A stretch of DNA of 64,000 nucleotides, taken from Elusimicrobiota bacterium (lineage in GTDB: Bacteria; Elusimicrobiota; Elusimicrobia; FEN-1173). Each line of letters starts with the position of its first letter. Position 1 is the stretch's first letter. The notes under the pieces were generated by a model, which was given only the letters and a program-made list of their open reading frames with translations, was not told the origin of the DNA and ran no database searches. The stretch lies in assembly GCA_016715645.1 (NCBI GenBank), contig JADJZR010000012.1:62001-126000 (forward strand). The letters are read 5' to 3'. A program made the position numbers and the translations under genes. Of this stretch, positions 8,666 through 17,226 are shown in pieces.

Positions 8666-9697
8666 TCACAGCTTCTTGGTGCAAGCCGGACAGAGGAGCG
8701 TTTGGGTTTGGAGGGTTATCGCAGTGGTCGGGGTGCGGCAAGACCCGCAGAGTATGGGTTGGAAGTCTTTCAGAACCGGATCCCAGAAAAAGGTCGCCTC
8801 ACGGGAATTGTCCCGAGAGGACAATTGAAAAAGACATTTGATCCAAGGCTGAAAAACCAAAAGAACGGCATACACCCGAGGTTCCACAACGAGACGGTGT
8901 TTCTCCCGGATGTCTTCCCGCTTTTTCCGATATTCCAGATCCAGGGCCGCACGGCGGCTTTGAAGGGCGGCCTTTACGTGGGGCGAAGCGGCGGAATCCA
9001 GCCGCGATTGCTGTCGGATAAGTTCCGTGGCCATCTGGCTGAAATAGTCTTCGATTCGCGTCAAATCTCGGGCGACAAACCGTTCCTGACGTTGTTTGAA
9101 TTTTTCAACGTCCGCCTCCGAAACAGAAGCGAACGCGGTTTCCAGGGCCGGCGCCCAGACGTCAAACGGTAAGGGGCAAAATCCCGGAATATCCCCATAG
9201 CGGGGAACAGGGTCTAAGAACAAAGAATCGGCCGATGTCGCCACATGAGGTTGGGCAGTTCCCGTCGTCAAGTTGAGCGCCACTTGATACAAATGCTCCT
9301 CCTTACTTTCCGACACGAAGGCCGCTTTCACATGGATCAGAGCGTGGGCCGTTTCTTCCACGACGGAATGGACGAGCGTCGGGCGGCCATGGGCCAAATG
9401 GAACCGCCGCGTCCATTTTTCCTGAAGGTCGCCGCCCTGAATTCGCTGGGGATTGAGAAAAGCCCTGGCCACGCATACCTTCTCGCTCAGGACTTCGCAG
9501 AGGGTTTCAATCACGGGAGAGTTGACCGTGAGAGGATGGCTCCCCATGTTGAGACGCAGATACCCATTGTCCGTCTTGGCCTTGAGGGAGTTGGGCAGGA
9601 TGAATTCGTAGTCCTCATGCCCCACGGTCTCAACAAGGCCGCCCAATTCCTGGACGCCGGAAGAAAAGAAATGAATTAACGAGGACAACTCCGTCAT
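8666..9697 (-). CDS. Zinc-ribbon protein paired with SNF2 ATPase
   Basis: A 343-residue protein whose start codon abuts the stop of the SNF2 ATPase (TAAATG), so the two are translated together. The N-terminal half (SSLIHFFSSGVQELGGLVETVGHEDYEFILP) looks like the C-terminal accessory region found fused to HepA/SNF2 helicases in other bacteria. The middle is a charged helical, possibly coiled-coil stretch (residues 190-270). The C-terminus holds a four-cysteine knuckle, CGSC and CPAC, separated by about 17 residues. I infer a dedicated DNA/RNA-binding or polymerase-binding subunit of the ATPase. The function is unknown. Confidence 0.6.
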   Translation of the reverse strand: MTELSSLIHFFSSGVQELGGLVETVGHEDYEFILPNSLKAKTDNGYLRLNMGSHPLTVNSPVIETLCEVLSEKVCVARAFLNPQRIQGGDLQEKWTRRFHLAHGRPTLVHSVVEETAHALIHVKAAFVSESKEEHLYQVALNLTTGTAQPHVATSADSLFLDPVPRYGDIPGFCPLPFDVWAPALETAFASVSEADVEKFKQRQERFVARDLTRIEDYFSQMATELIRQQSRLDSAASPHVKAALQSRRAALDLEYRKKREDIREKHRLVVEPRVYAVLLVFQPWIKCLFQLSSRDNSREATFFWDPVLKDFQPILCGSCRTPTTAITLQTQTLLCPACTKKL

Positions 9698-12223
9698 TTA
9701 CGACCTCTCATAGTCGGCGCCGAAAAGTTGTTCGTCCAGACGCCGTTCCTGAAAATAGTCCGCTTTTTTCTGAATAATTTTCCGGCCCCAATCCTCCATG
9801 CGCCCTTCAAAATCCGAGTCGTTGGCCGCTTCGAGCCAGAGGCTCATCAAAACGTGTTCAAAGTCCTTCTCTTCCAACATATCGCCCAAGATGGTCTCCG
9901 TTTCGCCCACAACCAGTTCAAACAAGTTGAGCTTTTCATGCAACAGACGTAGCAACTGATGTTCAACCGTTTGGGTGGCGGCCAGGCTGTGGATGATCAC
10001 CTCGCCGGTTTGCCCGAACCGGTGCAACCGTCCGATGCGTTGCTCAATTTTCATGGGATTCCATGGCAGATCATAATTGATGAGGGTGCGGCAAAACTGG
10101 AGGTTCACGCCCTCTCCGCCGGTGGGTGTGGACACCAGACATCGCGTCCCCTGTTCAAACCGCTGAAGGGCCGCCATTTTTTCGGCGGCGTTCATGCCGC
10201 CGTGAAAAAGGTCGACGGTGTGACCGGCCTTTCTTAACGCCGCCGCCACTTGGTTTTGGGTCTCGCGAAATTCCGTAAATATCAGGCATCGGTCGGAATG
10301 GTCAATGATCTTAAGGAGCGCTTCCCCTTTGGAATGACTCGGCACGGACCGGATTTCCTCCATCAAGCGCTGGAGGGTCGGCCGGGTTTCGGGGCGACAA
10401 CCCTCGGTGATTTTTTCCAATGTCCCCACTGTGCTCATCAGGTGCGACCCGGCTTCGCGCAAAAGAAGGGTGAGAACGAAGGGGGACATGTTGGCGGCGC
10501 CTGTCTGCCGCCGAATGAAGTGGGAAAGATTTTGATAGGCAGAACGTTCGGCTTCGTTCATGGCAACCGACAAAACATGCGGCACTCGGCGCGGCAGTTT
10601 CACCGCGGTGTTGGCGCGCGTGTGGCGTACCATGACCTCGCGCAAGAGGTCGCGGAGGGCCTGGGGGTTCTTCGGCGTCCGGGGTTTTCCGCGTTCTTTA
10701 AATTGCGCGCTGAACTGAGCCGGGGTCCCCAATTGCCCGGGTCGCAGAAGGGTCGTGAGGTTGTAGATTTCTTCAAGATCGTTTTGAATGGGCGTCGCGG
10801 TTAAAAACAAAATGAATTTGTATTTAATCTGGTTCACGAATTTCCAGGCGGCGGTTTTCCGGTTTCGCAAATGATGGGCCTCGTCGACGATCAACAAATC
10901 AAAACTTTGGTTGAGGATGGACGTTTGATGGGGATCCCTTTTCGCCAGGGAAAGAGAGGCGACAATGAGCGGCTCTTGGGCCCAAAAATTTTCGTCCGGC
11001 GGGCTGGATCCATCGACCGCTTTTGCCGAAAGGCCGAATTTGTCCGCCAACTCTTCGCGCCACTGCTCGACCAAACTGGGAGGGGTGAGGATGAGCGCTT
11101 TTTTCACCATTCCCCGGAGGATATATTCCTTGAGAATCAGCCCGGCTTCGACTGTTTTACCCAAACCCACCTCGTCAGCGAGCAACGCTCGTCCGCCCAT
11201 CCGTTGCATCACGATTTGCGCGGCCCGGATTTGATGTTCGAAAATCTGGATGTGGGAACGCGCGGGCGCTAAAAGCTCATCGAATCCGCCCAAGAGCCGC
11301 AGTCTTTCCGCCTCCAGCCGGAGATGATAGAAAGCCAGGGTGTCCGCGGAATCCGGGTGCGAAAGCCGATGGATGAGCGCGGAATCGACGTGGATCGGAG
11401 AACGCGTCACAGCCAACCGGACGGAGAGCTCTTTCGGCAAAGGGGAAACCGGGGAGGGAACGTCCTGTGATGTCTTCGTGGGGGCAATCTGCTTGGGCGG
11501 GTTCTTTATCGCCTTTTCAAGATCGGTGAAGCGCTTTTCATCCTTGGCTTTTTGTTTTGGAGGAACGTTTTTATCCCGTTTGAAAAGAGTGAGGGCCTCC
11601 GCGAAAAGTGTTTGGGCCTCGGCTTGATGATTTTCCTCGATCGCCAACTCAGCCAAACCCAGGCACGGGCCGTAGAGGCGTGGGTCTTCACGGCGGGCCA
11701 ATCGCAACAGGCGCACGGCTTTCCGAAAATGGCCCTCCCGAACCATTCGCAACGCTTCGTCGGTGTGGCGGAGGGCGTCTTCGGTCAAAAGGGAATTTCG
11801 AGAACTGTCGTGGTTCAACTGTATGGAACGTATGGTGGCGGGATCAAGCCAATCTCTCGGGAGGACGAGCGTGTTGGACGTGCGTATTTTTCCCGTCTTT
11901 TCTCTAACGGAGAACAGCCATTCGGATCGGGGAATGTTGTGGCGATTGGCGCACTTGGCGATACGCCGGAGAATAACGCCCGGTAAATCCGCGATATCGG
12001 GTGGGCGAACAAAGTCCTCGGTGACGTTGCGGTGGTCGCTTTCCGAGATGACGAGGGAGTCGGGACCCATATAAAATAAGATCCCCTCGAAGGACTGGGA
12101 TATGTCCCCCGTTTCATGGATCTGGGCGTACACCTCATCCTGGGACAAATCCGTCGAGACGGTTAATTGCAAGGCGGGTAACGATTCGTGGGTTGGTAAA
12201 AACAGGAAAGCGTCTTTGGTCAT
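9698..12223 (-). CDS. SNF2-family DNA-dependent ATPase/helicase
   Basis: 841 residues. The N-terminal part carries TPR-like helical repeats (about residues 150-230, ALRMVREGHFRKAVRLLRLA). The SNF2 core has Walker A ADEVGLGKT, motif Ia LILTPPSLVEQW, motif II DEAHHLRN, motif III FLTATPIQND, motif V STPTGGEGVNLQFC and motif VI QRIGRLHRFGQ. Such enzymes translocate on double-stranded DNA; the closest bacterial role is RapA/HepA, which recycles stalled RNA polymerase, and some relatives belong to phage-defence systems. No methylase or nuclease lies next to it, so a RapA-like role is the simpler reading. It forms a two-gene minus-strand operon with the zinc-ribbon protein. Confidence 0.88.
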   Translation of the reverse strand: MTKDAFLFLPTHESLPALQLTVSTDLSQDEVYAQIHETGDISQSFEGILFYMGPDSLVISESDHRNVTEDFVRPPDIADLPGVILRRIAKCANRHNIPRSEWLFSVREKTGKIRTSNTLVLPRDWLDPATIRSIQLNHDSSRNSLLTEDALRHTDEALRMVREGHFRKAVRLLRLARREDPRLYGPCLGLAELAIEENHQAEAQTLFAEALTLFKRDKNVPPKQKAKDEKRFTDLEKAIKNPPKQIAPTKTSQDVPSPVSPLPKELSVRLAVTRSPIHVDSALIHRLSHPDSADTLAFYHLRLEAERLRLLGGFDELLAPARSHIQIFEHQIRAAQIVMQRMGGRALLADEVGLGKTVEAGLILKEYILRGMVKKALILTPPSLVEQWREELADKFGLSAKAVDGSSPPDENFWAQEPLIVASLSLAKRDPHQTSILNQSFDLLIVDEAHHLRNRKTAAWKFVNQIKYKFILFLTATPIQNDLEEIYNLTTLLRPGQLGTPAQFSAQFKERGKPRTPKNPQALRDLLREVMVRHTRANTAVKLPRRVPHVLSVAMNEAERSAYQNLSHFIRRQTGAANMSPFVLTLLLREAGSHLMSTVGTLEKITEGCRPETRPTLQRLMEEIRSVPSHSKGEALLKIIDHSDRCLIFTEFRETQNQVAAALRKAGHTVDLFHGGMNAAEKMAALQRFEQGTRCLVSTPTGGEGVNLQFCRTLINYDLPWNPMKIEQRIGRLHRFGQTGEVIIHSLAATQTVEHQLLRLLHEKLNLFELVVGETETILGDMLEEKDFEHVLMSLWLEAANDSDFEGRMEDWGRKIIQKKADYFQERRLDEQLFGADYERS

Positions 12224-12299
12224 TTTCTCGTGGAACCGCCCCTCTGAAGAGACAACCTTCTTGGGAAGGGCTTCTCCCCCCTCGGGATTTTGGAACTTA

Positions 12300-13148
12300 T
12301 TATACCAATTTGAATCCCCCCACTGTCCGGGGGATTATTAAGGGGATTTTATCGGGGTGGCGGGCGGCGGTTCGGGCGGGGGAGTCGGATGGCGCAAGCC
12401 AACGTTGGGCTCCCGGGACAGGGGATCGGGCGAAGGCCCGTACGCCGGTGCGGAACCGTTTGTTGGACATCAACGATCCGGCCCAACTGATCCAAACAGT
12501 TTTTTGGCCGCCCATTTGGCGGTGAACGTCGATGATGAGGTCGGCCAGGTGCGATTGGGCCGATCGAACAAGGGCGGCGCATTGCGGGTTGTGCCGGGAT
12601 TGGTCGATCACCTTTTTCGCCTGGGCCGCTATTTTTTTGACCGTTTGGGGCGATAGGGGACGGGGGTCGGCCCGATGGGCGCGCTTATTCCGAAGAAATT
12701 CTTTGCCAATCCAATAACCTGACCCTTCGTCTCCCTTGCCTGGGCCCAACCCTCCGGCGCGATAGAGGGTTCCGGTTTTATTCGTTCCCACAGCGATGGA
12801 TCCGGTTCCAGCAACGATCAAGATTCGGTTGGTTTTTGGGGGGGTCCGAACAAACGCCGTGTGCAGGGCCAGTTCTACGTCCGATACCACAGTGACCGTT
12901 TTGGCCAGGCCCTGGAGAGCGTGTTGAAGATTCAGCCGTTCAGTTCCTGTCCAAATTCCTTTGGACCCGACAATCAAACGGTTGGTTTGTCCCCACTTCT
13001 TTTTTTTCCAAATCCTCGCCAGGGTTTTCGGTAGATCGGAGGGGGGCACAGCGGTTTGTTCCCATCCCATTACAATTCCGGCCCCGGTCATCCATGCCAG
13101 TCGGAGTCGCGTGCCGCCCAGATCCACGGTGACGGTGCTGGGAGTCAT
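12300..13148 (-). CDS. murK: MurNAc/GlcNAc kinase of the BadF/BadG ATPase family
   Basis: An ASKHA-fold sugar kinase of 282 residues: phosphate-1 motif DLGGTRLRLAW at the N-terminus, VAGTGSIAVG, and GLGPGKGDEGSGYWIGKEF, the signature of BadF-type N-acetylhexosamine kinases. Clostridial MurK of this family phosphorylates both MurNAc and GlcNAc at C6. The ATG at 13148 overlaps the nagZ stop (ATGA), so nagZ-murK is an operon; the longer upstream frame overlaps nagZ coding sequence and is not used. MurK would make the substrate for the divergent MurQ. The last 35 residues look unlike family members, and a C-terminal frame change is possible. Confidence 0.8.
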   Translation of the reverse strand: MTPSTVTVDLGGTRLRLAWMTGAGIVMGWEQTAVPPSDLPKTLARIWKKKKWGQTNRLIVGSKGIWTGTERLNLQHALQGLAKTVTVVSDVELALHTAFVRTPPKTNRILIVAGTGSIAVGTNKTGTLYRAGGLGPGKGDEGSGYWIGKEFLRNKRAHRADPRPLSPQTVKKIAAQAKKVIDQSRHNPQCAALVRSAQSHLADLIIDVHRQMGGQKTVWISWAGSLMSNKRFRTGVRAFARSPVPGAQRWLAPSDSPARTAARHPDKIPLIIPRTVGGFKLV

Positions 13149-14691
13149 GAAAAAATTGTTTCCAGGCAGGCTTCCAGTTGGGCCTGGCGGTATCCGAAGG
13201 CGGTGACGACGGTCGTGCTCCTTTTGACCCATGACCGATCGTAGGGGTCGCGCAGGAGAACCAGCACGAGGCGCCGGGTCGTTTTTTGCAGACGTTCCAG
13301 CAACCGTCGGTTGCCGGGTTGAAGGTGTGCGTCGTAACAAAAGAAAACAGTGGTGTCCGCGGTGGCGGCACGATTCGCCGCTCGTTGAATATCTTCCGCG
13401 CCGGGATTTAATGGTAACAGGTGGATTCGTTTTCCCGGGCAAGAAACATGGTTCTCCAGAAATTCTCTTTCGTGGAGAAGATCGGGTTCGACCATGATCG
13501 TTTGGGACATTTCGGAGAGGCGGGGAAACAAAATGAGCGGGACATCCTCTCCCAAGGGGAGAGGAACGCGCTGTTGAGTTTTCGTTGCTGGGAGGGGGAG
13601 GTTCACCCGGCCTGTCGTGACCTGGACCGCTCTTTGGGCCACGGTGCGGGCGAGTTTTTCACCGGCGGGGTCCGCCTGGGGACGTCCGTTGGAAAACCGG
13701 GGGCCGTGCCGGCCTCGCAAGGCTTCTATTCGAATCACCGATTGTTCAAGTTTTTTTCTGACAGCTCTCCGTTTTGGTAGGCCTTTTTTAGGGATTGAAA
13801 AACGTGCCGTTGGAGATTTTCTTTGTGGCAACACAAGATCAGGTCGTGACCGGCTCGGGCGGCCAACACGGCCGCTTGACCGACGGTGGTCAACGACCGC
13901 AAGGCGCCCATTTCCAAATCGTCTGAAGCGACCACGCCTTGAAATCCCATTTCGCGGCGAAGCAAATCCGTCATAATCCGGCGGGAAAATGTGGCCGGCG
14001 TTTTGGGAGTCGGATCCAGGTGGGGATAAAGTGGATGCGACGACATGATCAGGTCCACTCCCGCTTGAATCGCCGCGTCAAACGGGATCAGATGGCGGCG
14101 TCTCAGTTCGGGCCACTTCACGGGAATAATAGGCAAGTCCAGGTGCGGGTCCAGCGTGGCGGGGCCTAACCCGGGGAAATGTTTCGCGCAGGCGCTGACC
14201 CGTTCCCGTTGCAGGGCGCGGATCCGTGCCACCGCTAGCCGGGACACGACCCGCGGGTCCCGCCCATACGAGCGGATGCCGATGTTGGGGCTAAACGCGT
14301 CGGTTAAAACGTCCACTGTGGGCGAAAAGGCCACGTCCATCCCCAACCGTCGAAGTTCACGGCCTTCGATGGTCCCTTGGGCGCGGGCGTGGGCGGTTTT
14401 GCCCACGGCGCCGAAAGCCAAATTGTCCGGAAAAACAGTGACCCCCGATTGAAACATGACGACCCGGCCGCCTTCGTGGTCCACCGTGACCAGCAACCGT
14501 CGGCCCAAGGATTCTTCCAAATCTCGAATCAACTGTTTAATCTGGGTTGGAGATCGGAAGTTGATGCGGTAGAGAATCAGGCCCCCCGCGTGGGTGTCCC
14601 GGAACAGTTTAATGTCCCGTTGTGTGGGGCGGGGGCCGGGGATCCCAAAAACCAATGTTTGGCCGATAAGCGCGTCAATGGACGTTGGCAT
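13145..14691 (-). CDS. nagZ: Beta-N-acetylglucosaminidase NagZ (GH3), frameshifted at a slippery run
   Basis: Releases terminal GlcNAc from muropeptide glycans. The first frame (14691 to about 13730) encodes the GH3 barrel: VTVDHEGGRV, KHFPGLGPATLDPH with the Asp-x-His dyad, and SDDLEMGAL with the nucleophile Asp. It ends early after GELSEKNLNNR. The second frame (to 13145) continues the same protein, LEQSVIRIEALRGRHG, through the C-terminal GH3 domain (DTTVFFCYDAHL, VLVLLRDPYD). The join falls at a run of seven A (13751-13757 on the complement), read as gaA AAA AAC, a phased -1 slippery heptamer with GGAGAG about 8 bases upstream. Programmed frameshifting or a missing A are both possible. 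It overlaps murK by 4 bases and diverges from murQ across 34 bp. Confidence 0.85.
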
Positions 14692-14725
14692 AAATTATCC
14701 TTATAAAATTGATATTCTGATCGAC

Positions 14726-15613
14726 ATGGATGCGCGATCTTACGGAAAACTGGCGACCGAAAACCCCCATCCCCGTTCAGCGGACCTTGACCGGATGTCG
14801 CCTGCCCAACTGTTTGACTTGATGGACGGCGAAAATCGGACGGCCGTCCGCGCTGTGGCCCGGGCCAAAGACGACGTTCTTCGCGCCGTGGCGTTGATCA
14901 CGGACCGACTGGCCCGGGGCGGGCGCCTGTTTTTTGTGGGCGCGGGCACCAGCGGGCGATTGTGCGTGTTGGAATCGGCGGAATGTCCGCCGACCTTTAG
15001 CACGCCTCCTTCTTTAATTCGGGCCCTCATGGCCGGGGGCCGATCCAGCGTGTTTCGGTCCAAGGAAGGCGCGGAAGACCGGACACTTTCTTTGGGCCGA
15101 GGAGACTCCTTTCGTCCCTCAGACGTGGTCGTTGCTGTGGCCGCCAGCGGGGTCACGCCTTTCGCTCGATCCGCGTTGGCGTTGGCACGCCGGAACAAAG
15201 CCGCCACCCTGTTGATCACCTGCAACCCGTCCGCTCGGATCGTTGCTGACGGGAGAATCGTGTTGGCCACCGGCCCCGAAATTTTAACCGGGTCCACCCG
15301 TTTGAAAGCGGGCACTGCCACCAAAATGATACTAAACATGCTGACCACCTTGACCATGATCCGGTTGGGGAAAGTGTATGGGCAGTGGATGGTGGATGTG
15401 CAACCCCGTTCCAAAAAGTTGCGGGCCCGGGCCGCTCGGCTGGTCGCGCTTTTAGGAAAAGTTCCTTTAAGACAGGCGCCCCGGATGCTGGATCGGGCTG
15501 GGGGAAATGTGAAAACCGCCATTGTCATGGCTCGGCTTTCGATGTCCCGCCGCGAGGCGCGGAATGTATTGGCTCGGGCGGGGGGATTTCTTCGGGAGGT
15601 ATTGAATCCATGA
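14726..15613 (+). CDS. murQ: N-acetylmuramic acid 6-phosphate etherase
   Basis: Cleaves the D-lactyl ether of MurNAc-6P to give GlcNAc-6P in the cytoplasm. The start is ATG 14726, giving DARSYGKLATENPHPRS, the TE-x-x-NP signature of MurQ; the longer upstream frame overlaps nagZ and its promoter region. The SIS-domain motifs FVGAGTSGRLCVLESAECPPTF and GSTRLKAGTATKMILNML are both intact. 295 residues is the usual length. It overlaps namZ by 4 bases and runs divergently from nagZ-murK, so the short intergenic gap must hold both promoters. Confidence 0.95.
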   Translation: MDARSYGKLATENPHPRSADLDRMSPAQLFDLMDGENRTAVRAVARAKDDVLRAVALITDRLARGGRLFFVGAGTSGRLCVLESAECPPTFSTPPSLIRALMAGGRSSVFRSKEGAEDRTLSLGRGDSFRPSDVVVAVAASGVTPFARSALALARRNKAATLLITCNPSARIVADGRIVLATGPEILTGSTRLKAGTATKMILNMLTTLTMIRLGKVYGQWMVDVQPRSKKLRARAARLVALLGKVPLRQAPRMLDRAGGNVKTAIVMARLSMSRREARNVLARAGGFLREVLNP

Positions 15614-16806
15614 ATCGTTATTCCGTTTCGGCGGCGTTTGTTTTTGTTGCGGGCGTGGTGAGCGCCCAGGTCAAAACCGGGTTGGACGTGTTGGTGGAAG
15701 AAAACTTTGCCCCGTTGTTGGGCAAACGGGTTGCGGTGATTGCCAACCACGCGTCGGTTGATCGGAAAGGCCGGCATTTGGTTGATCTCTTACGCGAAGC
15801 CCCCGGCGTGACCCTGTCGGCGGTGTTTACGCCGGAACACGGGTTTTCGGGAAAAATGGAGCATGGCCAATTGGTGCCCGACAGCGTGTTGCCGGGGACG
15901 GCCATCCCTATCCTCAGTCTTTACGGAGAATCCAAACGTCCCACTCCAGACCAATTGAGAAATATTGATGTGCTTGTGTGCGATCTTCCGGACGTGGGCG
16001 CGCGATTTTATACCTACATCGCCACGTTGGCCTACGCTTTGGAAGAGGCCGCCAAAGCCGATTTGGAGTTTGTCGTTTTGGATCGGCCCAACCCGTTGGG
16101 TGGCGCTGTGGTGGAAGGGCTGGTGTTGTCAACGGACGTTCGGCATTTTACGGCGTATTATTCCGTTCCCGCGCGGCATGGGATGACCATGGCGGAACTG
16201 GCCCGTTGGCACAACGTGCAAACCGGTTTGAATGCCCGGTTGCTCACGGTGTCCCTGCGTGGGTGGAAACGGTGGATGTTGTGGAAAGATACCGGTCTCA
16301 GGTTTATCCCGCCTTCGCCCAATATTCGTTCGGATCGCGCCGCCTTGCTTTACGCCGGGTTGGGTGCGTTCGAAGCCACCAACGTGTCCGTGGGACGCGG
16401 GACCGACAAACCGTTTGCCCTGATCGGCGCGCCCTGGGTGAAAAAAAACACCCTGGAAAAACGGTTGACGAAACTGGGGTTGACCGGGTTTCGGTTCAAG
16501 GCCGTTACGTTCACTCCCAAATCAGACCTTTACAAAAACAAACCGTGCCGCGGGGTCCAAGTGGTCGTGACAAACTCCTACACCGCGCGTCCGGTAGACC
16601 TGTTCGTTCACATCGCGTGCCTGTTGCGGGACCTGTCGCCCAAAGAGTTTCAGCCGCGCTGGGCTGAGATGCCCCGGGTGGTGGGATCCAGTGAATTTGA
16701 AACGTGGTTTAAGGCGGGGGAATCGGCGGAGGCCATTTTGGAACGGATCCACAAAAGCGCCGACGACTTTAAGGAACAACGAAAAGATTTCCTGTTGTAT
16801 CCGTAA
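15610..16806 (+). CDS. namZ: Exo-beta-N-acetylmuramidase NamZ (DUF1343/GH171), secreted
   Basis: A 398-residue protein with a cleavable signal peptide (SVSAAFVFVAGVVSAQ). Family hallmarks are VAVIANHASVDRKGRHLVDLL, FTPEHGFSG, PILSLYGESKRPT, DLPDVGARFYTYIATL, VLDRPNPLGG and NVSVGRGTDKPFALIGAPW. B. subtilis NamZ of this family removes terminal MurNAc from peptidoglycan chains and is encoded with nagZ and murQ, exactly the company seen here. ATG 15610 overlaps the murQ stop (ATGA). Inferred role: outside the cytoplasm it works with NagZ to strip glycan chains from the non-reducing end. Confidence 0.92.
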   Translation: MNRYSVSAAFVFVAGVVSAQVKTGLDVLVEENFAPLLGKRVAVIANHASVDRKGRHLVDLLREAPGVTLSAVFTPEHGFSGKMEHGQLVPDSVLPGTAIPILSLYGESKRPTPDQLRNIDVLVCDLPDVGARFYTYIATLAYALEEAAKADLEFVVLDRPNPLGGAVVEGLVLSTDVRHFTAYYSVPARHGMTMAELARWHNVQTGLNARLLTVSLRGWKRWMLWKDTGLRFIPPSPNIRSDRAALLYAGLGAFEATNVSVGRGTDKPFALIGAPWVKKNTLEKRLTKLGLTGFRFKAVTFTPKSDLYKNKPCRGVQVVVTNSYTARPVDLFVHIACLLRDLSPKEFQPRWAEMPRVVGSSEFETWFKAGESAEAILERIHKSADDFKEQRKDFLLYP

Positions 16807-16835
16807 TAATAGGGCCGCCATCAATTCAGGGGCAA

Positions 16836-17090
16836 GGGGGCTCCGCCCCCTCCAACCCCCGGCAGGCGCTCCGCCCTGCACCCGGGTTCCTTTTCTTTGC
16901 ATGCCCAAAGAAAAGGAACCAAAAGAAAGGGCACCCCGAGCGGCTTGCGCGCGCCGTTTTGACGGGCGGCCCTCACGTGGCACGGCAGAATCGCCGTGCC
17001 CGGCCTCTGGCGGCTCCGCCGCCAAAGCGAGACCGGCTCGGCTCAACGGCCTATCGCCGGCACAACGGGCCGCCCACAGCCGTCAAAACG
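16836..17090. repeat. Nested inverted-repeat block in a 420-bp gene-free stretch
   Basis: The 420 bp between namZ and the symporter gene have no credible ORF. They contain GGGGG/CCCCC around CTCCG (16836-16850); a perfect 15-bp inverted repeat GGTTCCTTTTCTTTG (16885-16899) with its complement at 16906-16920; CACGGC/GCCGTG (16981-16998); TGGCGGC/GCCGCCA (17008-17024); and an enclosing long-range pair, CGTTTTGACGG plus GGGCGGCCC (16955-16972) against 17067-17090. The nesting suggests a mobile repeat or a structured transcript. No T-run follows, so it is not a simple terminator. The remaining bases to 17226 are plain and AT-richer. Confidence 0.6.
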
Positions 17091-17226
17091 TCGTGCTCAT
17101 AACGCCTTATGGGGAATCGAAATTCAAAATCAAACCGACCCCAAGAAGAGAAAATAAACACGGGTGCGTGCCAAGAAAAAAGCTGGTAGACGAGAGAATA
17201 GGGATATTCCATGAGGTTAAGACAAA

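Noticed and set aside
9698..12223. SNF2 ATPase as DrmD of a DISARM defence island
   Set aside because: No methylase, DrmA/B/C or phospholipase genes are adjacent; neighbours are core or recycling genes.
12300..13442. Kinase reading frame extended to 13442
   Set aside because: The additional 98 residues overlap the nagZ C-terminal domain; DLGGTRLRLAW begins right after ATG 13148, which overlaps the nagZ stop.
16836..16920. Rho-independent terminator of namZ
   Set aside because: Strong hairpins are present but none is followed by a T-run; they are part of a larger nested repeat block.
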